A DNA stretch of 64,000 nt from Daejeonella sp. H1SJ63 (GTDB taxonomy: Bacteria > Bacteroidota > Bacteroidia > Sphingobacteriales > Sphingobacteriaceae): the NCBI RefSeq assembly GCF_029360775.1, contig NZ_JARKMZ010000028.1, positions 310,001 through 374,000 of the forward strand, in the 5' to 3' direction. Every line of letters starts with the position of its first letter. The first letter of the stretch is position 1. The notes under the pieces are model-generated. The model did no database searches. It was not told where the DNA came from and saw only the letters and a list, made by a program, of their open reading frames with translations. Positions 27,758 to 36,717 of this stretch are shown here, one piece after another. The position numbers were made by a program, and so were the translations under genes.

Positions 27758-28816
27758 ATGAAAATGCTTGATAGCCAGGAGTTAAACAGATATAAAAGGC
27801 AAATTATTCTTCCGGAATTAGGAATAGCAGGTCAGCAAAAACTAAAAAATGCAAGGGTATTAATGGTTGGTGCCGGCGGACTTGGCTGCCCTGTTCTGCA
27901 ATACCTTGTAGCTGCCGGAGTAGGCTTCATCGGGATAGTGGACGACGATACCGTTGATGAAACTAATCTGCACCGGCAAATTCTATATTCAGCAGAAGAT
28001 ATTGGGAAAAACAAGGCACAGGTTGCCGTTGAAAAACTTAGTGTTATAAATCCGCATGTTAAGTTTTCTGCCTATCCGGTTCGGCTAAGCATGCAGAACG
28101 CAGATCAATTATTCAGGACCTATGATCTGGTAATTGACGGCTCAGATAATTTTCCGACACGATATCTGGTTAACGATACCTGTGCTGTGCTGAATCTGCC
28201 TCTGGTTTTTGGTTCCCTGTTTAAATTTGAAGGCCAGGTATCAGTCTTTAATTATTGTGGAGGACCCGATTATCGCAGTATTTTTCCTGAACCTCCCGGT
28301 ATTGATGAGGTACCCAATTGTGCTGAAATTGGAGTGATTGGCGTATTGCCCGGAATTATAGGCACTTACATGGCTAACGAGGCTATTAAAGTGATTTGCG
28401 AAATGGGGGAGGTGCTATCCGGCAGATTATTATGTATAAATGCCCTGGATGGCACGAGTAATATATTTAAGATTGCTAACAGTTCAGGTTCTGAACAGAA
28501 AAAGCATTCAATACAAGCCGGAACAATAAATAAGACAGGAGATGAAATTACAGCCGAAGAACTGATTCATTTACAAAATAACAAAGCTGAAGAAGTGTAT
28601 TTGGTGGATGTTCGCGAAAATTATGAATTTGAAGATCATAATTTAGGAGGAGTAAATATTCCCCTGTATGAACTGCAGGATCGTATCAATGAATTGCCTG
28701 AAGACATGACGATTGTTTTTTACTGCCAGACAGGTCAGCGTAGTAAAATGGCAGTTCAGCTATTGAAAGAAATTTTTAAGGCAAAGGTTTATAGCTTAAA
28801 GGGGGGAATGAAGTAA
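27758..28816 (+). CDS. ThiF/MoeB-type adenylyltransferase with rhodanese domain
   Basis: A 352-residue E1-like enzyme expected to adenylate the ThiS C-terminus. The ATP site is GAGGLGCPVLQYL (about residue 37), followed by DDTVDETNLHRQ and DGSDNFPTRYLVND. The C-terminal rhodanese domain (from about residue 275; YLVDVRENYEF) has its persulfide cysteine in FYCQTGQRS (about residue 323), so sulfur delivery is fused to activation. Oddity: the paired CxxC zinc ligands usual in MoeB/ThiF are missing. The first site reads DYRS, and no second CxxC follows. The conserved PNCAEIGVIG cysteine remains. Last certain gene of the thiamine operon. Confidence 0.9.
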   Translation: MKMLDSQELNRYKRQIILPELGIAGQQKLKNARVLMVGAGGLGCPVLQYLVAAGVGFIGIVDDDTVDETNLHRQILYSAEDIGKNKAQVAVEKLSVINPHVKFSAYPVRLSMQNADQLFRTYDLVIDGSDNFPTRYLVNDTCAVLNLPLVFGSLFKFEGQVSVFNYCGGPDYRSIFPEPPGIDEVPNCAEIGVIGVLPGIIGTYMANEAIKVICEMGEVLSGRLLCINALDGTSNIFKIANSSGSEQKKHSIQAGTINKTGDEITAEELIHLQNNKAEEVYLVDVRENYEFEDHNLGGVNIPLYELQDRINELPEDMTIVFYCQTGQRSKMAVQLLKEIFKAKVYSLKGGMK

Positions 28817-28817
28817 A

Positions 28818-28925
28818 ATGTCATTCGTCCGGAGTTTTCGCTATAAAAAGCAGGTGCAAAATCATCAGCCTCCCGCAGACATATTTAGTGGTGATCATGC
28901 TGCTTATTTAAGTGATAGGATTTAA
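28818..28925 (+). CDS. Possible 35-residue small protein
   Basis: An ATG one base after the thiF/moeB stop opens a 35-codon frame that fills the whole gap up to the convergent PepSY gene. It begins MSFVRSFRYKKQ and ends YLSDRI. No homologue is recognised and there is no hydrophobic segment. The tight spacing to the operon is the only support; it may be chance or a gene remnant. Confidence 0.2.
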   Translation: MSFVRSFRYKKQVQNHQPPADIFSGDHAAYLSDRI

Positions 28926-29561
28926 TTAAAGCATTCCCAAAATGAACAAAAAGTATATAACCACAGCAAAACCTGTAATTAAAACAATTGTTCCCCAGCG
29001 ATAGCTTTTTCGGATATTATACCACATTATCCAGCTGCTTATACAAAGATAGATAAGGCCGATTGCAATCGCATCCATCGAGAAGATCCATATCTTACTT
29101 ACCAACCAGTTTGCTCCTAAAGCAGGATTTTCTCTGTTAGCAGCATTGAATGTGTGGAGTGTTTTAATTTTGCCCCAAAAATTGTATCTCAATTCATTCT
29201 GAATGCAGATACCTTTATTGAAATCAACATGTAAATTTCTGATGTGACCAGGGACGGATACACGAAAATCCACACTATCCGGTGTCATTTTCAGATTACT
29301 TATCTCTCCCGATATATTAAGGTTAAGCATGATCTTTTTTACTGTTTGTAAAGAATCAAGTCCTTTTGGAACAGAAATATTGGAAACTGTTTTAGTTTCC
29401 TTCCTCTGTTCCCAGAAACTTGCAAAATCCCAACTGCTATGATTTAAGAGCAAACCTGAAAAAGAAAAAAGCCAGATAAATAAGAGTAAAAATAAACCAA
29501 TATGGATGTGGAGACGACGGTTCCAGTAAGCCAGGCCTTTAAAAAAGACTGAGTATTTCAT
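28926..29561 (-). CDS. PepSY-associated transmembrane protein
   Basis: A 211-residue inner-membrane protein. It has an N-terminal helix after RRLHIHIGLFLLLFIWLFSF ending in a GLLLNHS turn, a periplasmic PepSY-like domain of about 100 residues, then two C-terminal helices (about 155-175 and 185-208). This is the short form of the PepSY-associated TM family, often linked to reduction of iron taken up by TonB receptors. It is a paralogue of the gene five bases upstream. No receptor adjoins it here, so the substrate link is only by family. Confidence 0.75.
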   Translation of the reverse strand: MKYSVFFKGLAYWNRRLHIHIGLFLLLFIWLFSFSGLLLNHSSWDFASFWEQRKETKTVSNISVPKGLDSLQTVKKIMLNLNISGEISNLKMTPDSVDFRVSVPGHIRNLHVDFNKGICIQNELRYNFWGKIKTLHTFNAANRENPALGANWLVSKIWIFSMDAIAIGLIYLCISSWIMWYNIRKSYRWGTIVLITGFAVVIYFLFILGML

Positions 29562-29566
29562 CGATT

Positions 29567-30175
29567 TTATTTAAAAAGTAAAAATAAAAGGCAGGCAAAT
29601 GATATTACTCCAAGTATGATGGCATATATTCCCATTGATCTTTCCGCTTTCAGAAAATACCATAAAAAGATTCCGCTTGCTGAAAGAAATATTAACAGAT
29701 ATACAAATGCATCTGCCCAAATTGTCCAGTTTTTTATTAATTCAGAATTTCCTCTGATTTTCACATTATGCGGTCCGGGCATTTTATGGAGATAGCCTGT
29801 TACACGTAATGAGCCTTCGTTTTGCCGCGTGATTAAAACTTCATTTGTATGTTGGTCTACTTTTACTATTGATCGTAGTCCGGGTAAGCTAACAGGAAAA
29901 GAAATCTGATCTGCATTTCTTTGAATATGCTCTATCTCACCTTTGATTCCCAATTTTGCAATAATGAGCTTAGCTGTTACAAGATCTGAAGTATCATTAG
30001 GAATACTGTCTAAATGAGTTTGTGTATCGGGTAACACTCTTACAGGGCTGACCTGCTTAAGGAACTCTGTATGGTTTAATACCAAAACACTAATGCTGAA
30101 GATGATAATAAGCGGACTTAGGAATAAACCAATATATAAATGCAGTGTGCGAATATGGGGAAAGTATTTGTTCAT
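29567..30175 (-). CDS. PepSY-associated transmembrane protein
   Basis: A 202-residue paralogue of the next gene, with the same plan: RTLHLYIGLFLSPLIIIFSI, then a VLVLNHTEF turn, a periplasmic domain with repeated beta strands (KGEIEHIQRNADQISFPVS), and two C-terminal helices. The IGLFL...LNH signature marks the family. First gene of a two-gene operon, five bases between the genes. The pair may act as a heterodimeric membrane unit; this is inference. Confidence 0.75.
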   Translation of the reverse strand: MNKYFPHIRTLHLYIGLFLSPLIIIFSISVLVLNHTEFLKQVSPVRVLPDTQTHLDSIPNDTSDLVTAKLIIAKLGIKGEIEHIQRNADQISFPVSLPGLRSIVKVDQHTNEVLITRQNEGSLRVTGYLHKMPGPHNVKIRGNSELIKNWTIWADAFVYLLIFLSASGIFLWYFLKAERSMGIYAIILGVISFACLLFLLFK

Positions 30176-30311
30176 TTGTTTTGGTAGAAAGTATGATTTA
30201 CATCCCCTGGTTAAACTAACCTGGCGCTTTCGTTTTTGAGAAGAGGTAATTTAAGCTTTCGGGACATGAGTTGAAGATATAAAAAAACGCTTTTTGAGAC
30301 CTTGATATCTT

Positions 30312-31091
30312 TTAACTTTCCCACCATCTCAGCGGCAGCTCAATTTTATCAATTGAACTGCAAACCATATCCGGTTTAAAAGCATAATTGCTCAGATCTT
30401 CTTTCTGTGTAATTCCTGATAATACCAGTATGGTTTTATAACCCATTTGTACACCTCCCTGAATGTCGGTCTCCATGGTATCACCAATAACGGTTGTACC
30501 TCCTGTTTCCAGACCTAAATATTTGCGTGCAGAGCGCATCATAACCGGACTTGGTTTTCCGGTAACGAAGGCTTTGCGACCTGTCGCTTCCTCAATCATT
30601 GCCGTTGTGGCTGCTATTCCCAAATTATTCCATCCGGGTTTCTTGGGTGATGGATCCCTGTTAGTTGTAATGAATTTTGCGCCGGCTAAGATCATGTCAA
30701 CGGCACGCTGAACCATTTCCAGTGTAAAGTTTCTGCCTTCGCCTAATACAACAAACTCCGGGTCGGTGTTTACCAGGGTAATTCCGTTTTCGTGCAAACT
30801 TGTCAGTAAACCTCCTTCACCTAAAACATAAGCTGTACCATTGGAACCCTGATCCCCTAAAAATTTACCGGTTGCCATGGCACTGGTATACACATGATCC
30901 ACACTGATATTAATTCCTAAATGTTTCAACTTACGTACAACCTCAAGCCTCGTACGCTGACTGTTATTGGTCATGAATGTAAAAGGTATATCCTTTTTAA
31001 TCAGGCTATTGATAAATTTATCAGCCCCGTTAATCAGTAATTCACCACTGTAAATTACCCCGTCCATGTCAATTAAAAGTCCTTGTTTCAT
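30312..31091 (-). CDS. HAD-IIA family phosphatase (NagD-like)
   Basis: A 259-residue cytosolic HAD hydrolase of subclass IIA. Motif I is LLIDMDGVIYSG (nucleophile and acid Asp), motif II is FMTNNSQRTR, the lysine is in FVTGKPSPVMM, and motif IV is VIGDTMETDIQGG. The C2 cap lies between motifs II and III. Such enzymes dephosphorylate nucleotides or sugar phosphates; the substrate is not evident. Transcribed alone, 136 bases before the PepSY pair. Confidence 0.9.
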   Translation of the reverse strand: MKQGLLIDMDGVIYSGELLINGADKFINSLIKKDIPFTFMTNNSQRTRLEVVRKLKHLGINISVDHVYTSAMATGKFLGDQGSNGTAYVLGEGGLLTSLHENGITLVNTDPEFVVLGEGRNFTLEMVQRAVDMILAGAKFITTNRDPSPKKPGWNNLGIAATTAMIEEATGRKAFVTGKPSPVMMRSARKYLGLETGGTTVIGDTMETDIQGGVQMGYKTILVLSGITQKEDLSNYAFKPDMVCSSIDKIELPLRWWES

Positions 31092-31135
31092 AAGAATTGA
31101 TTTTAACTCAAATTTGCATAAAAACTATTTCTTAT

Positions 31136-31351
31136 ATGCTATACTTTGTTGTTAAGATATTTTTTTGCTTACTGTTCAATAAGCGTGATAAAGACTTTGC
31201 CTGTACTGAATGTAACCCACATAAACCATATAAGGTGGAGAGGCATGCACCAGCATTTCCTTACAATCATAAAACTATGAATATATCGGTACGACTTGTT
31301 CATAACTTCCGGAAGGATCTGGATTATCCGAAATTATTTGCTATTGTTTAA
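31136..31351 (+). CDS. Hypothetical short protein, doubtful
   Basis: A 71-residue frame divergent from the HAD gene (an ATG at 31097 would extend it by 13 residues). It begins with a hydrophobic run (MLYFVVKIFFCLLF), followed by a CTEC pair and a basic tail. No family recognised and no ribosome-binding site seen. It could equally be chance in an AT-rich spacer. Confidence 0.2.
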   Translation: MLYFVVKIFFCLLFNKRDKDFACTECNPHKPYKVERHAPAFPYNHKTMNISVRLVHNFRKDLDYPKLFAIV

Positions 31352-31427
31352 ATCTGAAAAATAAATATCTTAGCTCGTTGGTTAGTGTGTTACAGCCAAT
31401 GTAAGTGGCTGTGTACTTTCCATATTT

Positions 31428-31565
31428 ATGAGTAAGCAATTTGAACTTTTGGCCTTGTGTAAATTAGTAAGACTTCCGCTTTCTCCTGATAGATCCCTTC
31501 TTATCATAAACCACGTACAACAAACGAATAACGGTAAAAAGGAGGGGATACCTGAGGATTTTTAA
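31428..31565 (+). CDS. Possible 45-residue small protein upstream of hybrid kinase
   Basis: An ATG opens 45 codons (MSKQFELLALCKLV ... GIPEDF) in the 350-base gap before the hybrid kinase. No homologue recognised. The rest of the gap shows only a 7-bp hairpin CCGCATT/AATGCGG (31669-31689) just before the kinase start. Confidence 0.2.
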   Translation: MSKQFELLALCKLVRLPLSPDRSLLIINHVQQTNNGKKEGIPEDF

Positions 31566-31721
31566 TTCCATAGAATTTTACACACTGAAATGGTATTAAC
31601 GTAGGTAATTATCCTGAAGAACATAAGCTTCTTAAAAAAATCATAATATTCATTTAGCAAAACCATTGCCGCATTTTTTCCTAATGCGGATCATGACAAA
31701 AACAAATTGCAGAGACAGGAT

Positions 31722-34700
31722 ATGGATACGAACAGATCAGATGAGTTAATCAATGCTGCCAAAGAACTTACCTCACAAAATAAAGAGAAGGAAAAGAGGG
31801 AGGCAGAACTGATTATTGCTAATCAGGAGCTTAATCCATCAGCAGAGCTCCTTCAGAAAAATTTAAAGGAAATATCCTATTATAAGTATGCATTGGACGA
31901 ATCCTCTATAATAGCCATTACTGACCAAAAGGGGATTATTAAAAAGGTAAACAGCAATTTTTGTAAAATAACAAAGTACAGTGAGGAAGAACTGATCGGA
32001 CAAGACCACCGCATTATTAATTCGGGTTATCATTCTAAAGAATTCATCCGTGATTTATGGGTAACTATTGCCAACGGGAAAATATGGAAGGGAGAATTTA
32101 AAAACAAAGCAAAAGACGGAGTTTTTTATTGGGTGGATACTACCATTGTTCCTTTTCTGGACGAACAGGGAAAACCCTATCAATATCTCGCTATCAGGGT
32201 TGATATTACCGGTCGCAAAGAAGCCGAAGAGTATCTGATACAGCGTACTGCCCAATTGGAAACAGCTAACAAAGAACTTGCCTTTCAAATCGAAGAGAAC
32301 GAAAAACGTGCAGCAGAATTAATCATTGCCAACAAACTTGCAATTCAAAATGAAGAGAAAGAAAAACGGGCTGCAGAGCTGGTCATTCTTAACGAAGAAC
32401 TTGCCTTTCAAATTGAAGAGAACGAAAAACGGACAGCAGAATTAATTATTGCTAATAAAGAAAAGGAAGAGCAGAACTGGCTTTTAAAAGGAAGAGCCAT
32501 TCTTGATGACAGTATACGCGGGGATCAAAGTATCAGTTCATTGTCCCAAAAAATTATTAAACAGATATCTAAATATGTGGATGCCCACGTAGCCGCAATT
32601 TATATCTCTGATGAAAAGGATGGAACTTTGCGTTTATCAGGAAGTTATGCATTCCGGTTTCCTGATGGGAACAATAATATAATTAAGCTGGGAGAAGGAA
32701 TGGTTGGACAGGCAGCTTTAGATAAAAACAGGATCGTCTTTACCGATGTTCCGGCCAATTATGTAAAAGTATGTTCTGCATTAGGTGATATTACTCCGCA
32801 TACTATACTGGTTCAGCCATTTTTATATAATGGAAACGTAACAGGTGTTATTGAGTTTGGATTTGTTACGGAGCTGACTCAGCTTAAAATGGATTTTATA
32901 ACTATGGTTCTGGATAGCTTGGGTGTTGCAATTTATACTGCACAGGCCCGGTTTCAGTTAGATAATTTATTGGAAAAAACACAACAGCAGGCCGAAGAAT
33001 TAGAAACACAGCGGGAAGAAATTCAAACTATTAACGATAGCCTGCTGGCTCAAACCTATACCTTACAAGCATCTGAAGAAGAACTGAGAGTTCAGCAGGA
33101 AGAATTAAGACAGATGAATTCTGAGCTTGAAGAAAAGGCTGAACAACTGGAAGAAAAGAATAAATCTATTGAACAGACTCATGAAGCAATGAGCTTTAAG
33201 GCTTTGGAATTAGAACGGGCCAATAAGTATAAATCAGAATTTTTAGCGAATATGAGTCACGAATTAAGAACTCCGCTGAATAGTATTTTAATTCTGGCCC
33301 GTATTTTAAATGATAACAAAGCCGGAAATCTAAACGATGAACAACTCAAATATTCGGACGTTATTTATAATGCAGGCAGTGATCTGCTTGAATTAATCAA
33401 CGATATTCTTGATCTGTCTAAAATAGAATCTGGTAAAATAGATTTGAGCATTGAGGACGTAAAAGTAGATTCTGTAAAAACCGACCTTGAATTATTATTT
33501 AACGAGGTGGCAAACAAAAAGAAAATCGATTTTCAGGTCAGGGTCGAAAAAACTGTTCCGGAAATAATAATAACTGATCGTATGAGACTGCAGCAGATCC
33601 TGAAAAATCTGCTTTCAAATGCTTTTAAATTCACCTCTCAGAATGGATCGGTTTCTGTTAACATAAGTTTGGTAAATGGCAATACTCAGTACACTACTGA
33701 AAATCTCAGATTAGTAAAGGGTAAGGAGGTTTTGCAATTTGAAGTTAGGGATTCGGGTATAGGTATCCCACCTGAAAAACAAAAGGTAATTTTCGAAGCC
33801 TTTCAACAAGCCGACGGATCAACAAGCCGAAAATATGGCGGAACTGGTTTAGGTTTATCAATCAGCCGTGAACTGACTAATATTTTAGGTGGCGAGATAC
33901 AGTTGGAGAGTAAATCGGGTGAGGGTAGCTCATTTTCGCTCTATATTCCTGTAGATTTCAGCAGGGAATATGTTCTCCAACCTTTAACAGATTCTGAAAT
34001 CGAACCGGTTAAACCGGCTTTAGGATTTTCGGATAACCCTAAATCTGAGCCGGCACAATTTTCAGATCCCCAAAAGGAACATGTAATGCTTATTATTGAG
34101 GATGATGAAAATTTTGCAGAAGTTTTAAAAGATTATGCTATTCATCGTGGATATAAACCCATACTGGCCTACCGGGGGGATACAGGCTTGGAAATGGCCA
34201 TGCAACATCAGCCGGATGCAATTGTGCTGGATATTATGCTTCCTGTAATGGATGGCTGGGTGGTTTTAAAGAAGCTAAAGGAAAATCCGGAGACAAAGGA
34301 TATTCCGGTGCATATGATGTCTGCCGGAGACGAAAAACAGATCAGGGCACATCAGCAGGGAGCTATTGGCTTCTTGAAAAAGCCGGTTGAAAAGAAAAAG
34401 CTGGATGAAGCATTTGATAAACTGATCAGAAATGCAGAATCTAAACTGACCAAAGTTTTAATTATTGAAGATCATGAAATCCAGAGCGAAAACCTGTGCC
34501 GTCAGTTAACCGAACATTCTGTTGAAGTAAAACAGGCTTTTAATGGAAAGCAGGCCATGGATATCTTAGAATCAGATAATTCTTTTGATTGTATTGTTCT
34601 GGATATCAATCTTCCTGATATTTCAGGTTTGGAACTGTTGGATAAAATTAAGCGGAATGAGAATCTTGTAAACATTCCGGTAATTATTAATACTGCTATG

Positions 34701-35264
34701 GAATTAGATAGAGACAGTATGACCCGCGTATTAAAGCATACGCATGCCATGATTCTTAAAAATAATAAATCGAACGAGAGATTGCTTGATGAAGTAAATC
34801 TCTTCATGAATAAATTAAACCTTCCGGCAAAAAAAGAAGATGCTAAAAGTCCTCTGGTAATTACAAAAAGTGCCCTGACTTTAGAGAAATCATTAATGGG
34901 CAAGAGGATATTGATAGTTGATGATGATATGCGCAATATTTTTGCCTTATCCAGTGCATTACAGGAATATAATATGCAGATAGAAATTGCCAATAACGGT
35001 TTGGAAGCACTGAAAAAACTGGATGAGAGCCCTGAAATTAATTTAGTATTAATGGATATTATGATGCCTGAGATGGATGGTTATGAGGCTATGCAGGAGA
35101 TCAGAAAGCAAAAACGTTTTTCAAAATTGCCCATTTTAGCTCTAACTGCGAAGGCTATGAAAGATGACAGGAAAAAATGTATTGACGCCGGGGCAAATGA
35201 TTATATTTCAAAACCTGTTGATGTATATAAGTTGATTTCCTTGATGCGGGTTTGGCTTAGCTGA
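31722..35264 (+). CDS. Hybrid sensor histidine kinase, PAS-GAF-HK-REC-REC-REC
   Basis: About 1180 residues, apparently soluble (no transmembrane segment). Domain order: PAS (about 55-170; ITDQKGIIKKVNSNFCKIT), a coiled coil of about 21-residue repeats (about 180-260; KELAFQIEENEKRAAELI three times with variations), GAF (about 265-405), a second coiled coil, HisKA (about 506; NMSHELRTPLN), HATPase (NLLSNAFKF, DSGIGIP, GGTGLGLS), then three receivers with phospho-Asp near residues 836, 960 and 1111. ATG at 31722 is chosen; a TTG at 31707 is the alternative. First gene of a signalling operon with cheR, cheB and a second hybrid kinase. The final receiver (MDIMMPEMDG) is the most canonical. Confidence 0.93.
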   Translation: MDTNRSDELINAAKELTSQNKEKEKREAELIIANQELNPSAELLQKNLKEISYYKYALDESSIIAITDQKGIIKKVNSNFCKITKYSEEELIGQDHRIINSGYHSKEFIRDLWVTIANGKIWKGEFKNKAKDGVFYWVDTTIVPFLDEQGKPYQYLAIRVDITGRKEAEEYLIQRTAQLETANKELAFQIEENEKRAAELIIANKLAIQNEEKEKRAAELVILNEELAFQIEENEKRTAELIIANKEKEEQNWLLKGRAILDDSIRGDQSISSLSQKIIKQISKYVDAHVAAIYISDEKDGTLRLSGSYAFRFPDGNNNIIKLGEGMVGQAALDKNRIVFTDVPANYVKVCSALGDITPHTILVQPFLYNGNVTGVIEFGFVTELTQLKMDFITMVLDSLGVAIYTAQARFQLDNLLEKTQQQAEELETQREEIQTINDSLLAQTYTLQASEEELRVQQEELRQMNSELEEKAEQLEEKNKSIEQTHEAMSFKALELERANKYKSEFLANMSHELRTPLNSILILARILNDNKAGNLNDEQLKYSDVIYNAGSDLLELINDILDLSKIESGKIDLSIEDVKVDSVKTDLELLFNEVANKKKIDFQVRVEKTVPEIIITDRMRLQQILKNLLSNAFKFTSQNGSVSVNISLVNGNTQYTTENLRLVKGKEVLQFEVRDSGIGIPPEKQKVIFEAFQQADGSTSRKYGGTGLGLSISRELTNILGGEIQLESKSGEGSSFSLYIPVDFSREYVLQPLTDSEIEPVKPALGFSDNPKSEPAQFSDPQKEHVMLIIEDDENFAEVLKDYAIHRGYKPILAYRGDTGLEMAMQHQPDAIVLDIMLPVMDGWVVLKKLKENPETKDIPVHMMSAGDEKQIRAHQQGAIGFLKKPVEKKKLDEAFDKLIRNAESKLTKVLIIEDHEIQSENLCRQLTEHSVEVKQAFNGKQAMDILESDNSFDCIVLDINLPDISGLELLDKIKRNENLVNIPVIINTAMELDRDSMTRVLKHTHAMILKNNKSNERLLDEVNLFMNKLNLPAKKEDAKSPLVITKSALTLEKSLMGKRILIVDDDMRNIFALSSALQEYNMQIEIANNGLEALKKLDESPEINLVLMDIMMPEMDGYEAMQEIRKQKRFSKLPILALTAKAMKDDRKKCIDAGANDYISKPVDVYKLISLMRVWLS

Positions 35265-35279
35265 TAATTTGGATCTGAC

Positions 35280-36104
35280 ATGCTGACTGCGAAATTAATA
35301 AGCCTTGAACAGGTAGAAGAGATCATTGGCCTTGTTGCTAAAGTGTATGGGTTTGATTTTAGCGGCTATTCACGTGCGTCGATAAAGCGACGCATAGTTC
35401 GGATTATGTTAATGAAGCAGGTTACAGTATTTGAGCTGAAATCACAGATTATCAATGACAGCGGTTTTTTTGAAGAGTTTTTGCAGGAAATAACTGTAAA
35501 TGTGACAGAGATGTTTCGCGATCCCGGCTTCTTTAAAGCGCTGAGGGAAAAGGTACTTCCATACCTGTCCACTTATCCGCGAATTAAAGTTTGGAATGCA
35601 GGATGCTCTACAGGCGAAGAATTATATTCTTTTGCTATTTTACTGGCCGAAGAGAATTTGTATGACCGTTCTTTTTTGTATGGAACAGATATTAACCCAT
35701 TAGTCTTGGAAACTGCTAAAAGAGGTATTTATGATCTTAAAAAAATGAAGCAAAATTCTGAAAATTATATTGCTTCGGGGTCAATAAGGTCATTGGCTAA
35801 TTATTATGTAGCGCATTACGATGCAGTTTCGATTAATAGCTCTTTGAAAAAGAACACGCTATTTTCAATGCATAATTTGGTAACTGACGGTGTTTTTAAC
35901 GAATTTCAGATTATTTCCTGCAGAAATGTGTTAATCTATTTTACTGTTGAACTACAGGAAAGAGTGCTGAATCTTTTCTATGAAAGTTTGTGCCCGTTGG
36001 GTTTTCTTTGTTTAGGTTCTAAAGAATTTCTCAGAAATGAAGAGCTTGCCCGTAAGTTCAGGGTAATTGATAAAATTGAAAATATTTATCAGAAAATTGA
36101 ATAA
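35280..36104 (+). CDS. cheR: CheR-type glutamate methyltransferase
   Basis: A 274-residue SAM-dependent methyltransferase. The N-terminal CheR helical domain (GFDFSGYSRASIKRRI, VNVTEMFRDPGFF) is followed by the catalytic domain with the SAM motif AGCSTGEELYSFA, the acidic GTDINPLVLE, and ISCRNVLIYF. No methyl-accepting receptor lies in the window. In Bacteroidota, CheR/CheB pairs beside hybrid kinases probably modify the kinase coiled coils or act outside chemotaxis. It lies 15 bases after the hybrid kinase and overlaps cheB. Confidence 0.92.
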   Translation: MLTAKLISLEQVEEIIGLVAKVYGFDFSGYSRASIKRRIVRIMLMKQVTVFELKSQIINDSGFFEEFLQEITVNVTEMFRDPGFFKALREKVLPYLSTYPRIKVWNAGCSTGEELYSFAILLAEENLYDRSFLYGTDINPLVLETAKRGIYDLKKMKQNSENYIASGSIRSLANYYVAHYDAVSINSSLKKNTLFSMHNLVTDGVFNEFQIISCRNVLIYFTVELQERVLNLFYESLCPLGFLCLGSKEFLRNEELARKFRVIDKIENIYQKIE

Positions 36105-36714
36105 GGAGGCTCTCTATATCGTCAGTAAAATAAAAATCGCTGAAATATTACTTATCGGTTGTTCTGCGGGTGGTTTTTCTATCATTTATGATTTGGTATT
36201 AAATTTTCCGGAAAATTTCCCATTACCCGTTCTGATTGTAATACACCGCAGCCGTAAATACAAATCGCTTATTGAAGAGCAATTAAATTTAAACAGTAAG
36301 CTAAAGGTAAAGATGGCTGAAGATAAGGAGCAGATAAAAAAGGGCATTGTTTATTTTGCCCCTCCAGATTATCATTTGCTGGTAGAAGAGGGTGGTTCAT
36401 TGTCGTTGGATTATTCAGAACCGGTACTCTTTTGCCGTCCGGCTATTGATGCAACGTTTCAGAGTGCAGCTGATGTATATAAAGAAAAGGTAATTGCGGT
36501 ATTGCTTTCGGGGGCAAATGAAGATGGCGCCGAAGGAATTGCATATGTTTCTGAACTAAATGGATTAACGGTTGTACAGGATCCTGATTTTGCTGAAATG
36601 AGAACTATGCCCCAGGCTGCAATTGAAAAAGCAAATGTTGATCTGATTTTGAATAATCTTCAGATTACAGAATTGATGAATGAAATAAATCAGGTTAAAA
36701 ATCTATTAGAATAA
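36097..36714 (+). CDS. CheB-type methylesterase, catalytic domain only
   Basis: A stand-alone CheB esterase domain of about 200 residues without the usual receiver. Catalytic triad: Ser in GCSAGGF, His in VIHRS, Asp in SGANEDGAEG; substrate loop RTMPQAAIEKA. The start is unclear: no ATG or GTG lies near the domain. TTG at 36097 (overlapping the cheR stop) or TTG at 36067 are possible. A strong AAGGAGG at 36103-36109 points to a start near 36118, where the in-frame codon is ATC. It acts opposite CheR in the same operon. Confidence 0.88.
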   Translation: MNKEALYIVSKIKIAEILLIGCSAGGFSIIYDLVLNFPENFPLPVLIVIHRSRKYKSLIEEQLNLNSKLKVKMAEDKEQIKKGIVYFAPPDYHLLVEEGGSLSLDYSEPVLFCRPAIDATFQSAADVYKEKVIAVLLSGANEDGAEGIAYVSELNGLTVVQDPDFAEMRTMPQAAIEKANVDLILNNLQITELMNEINQVKNLLE

Positions 36715-36717
36715 GTT

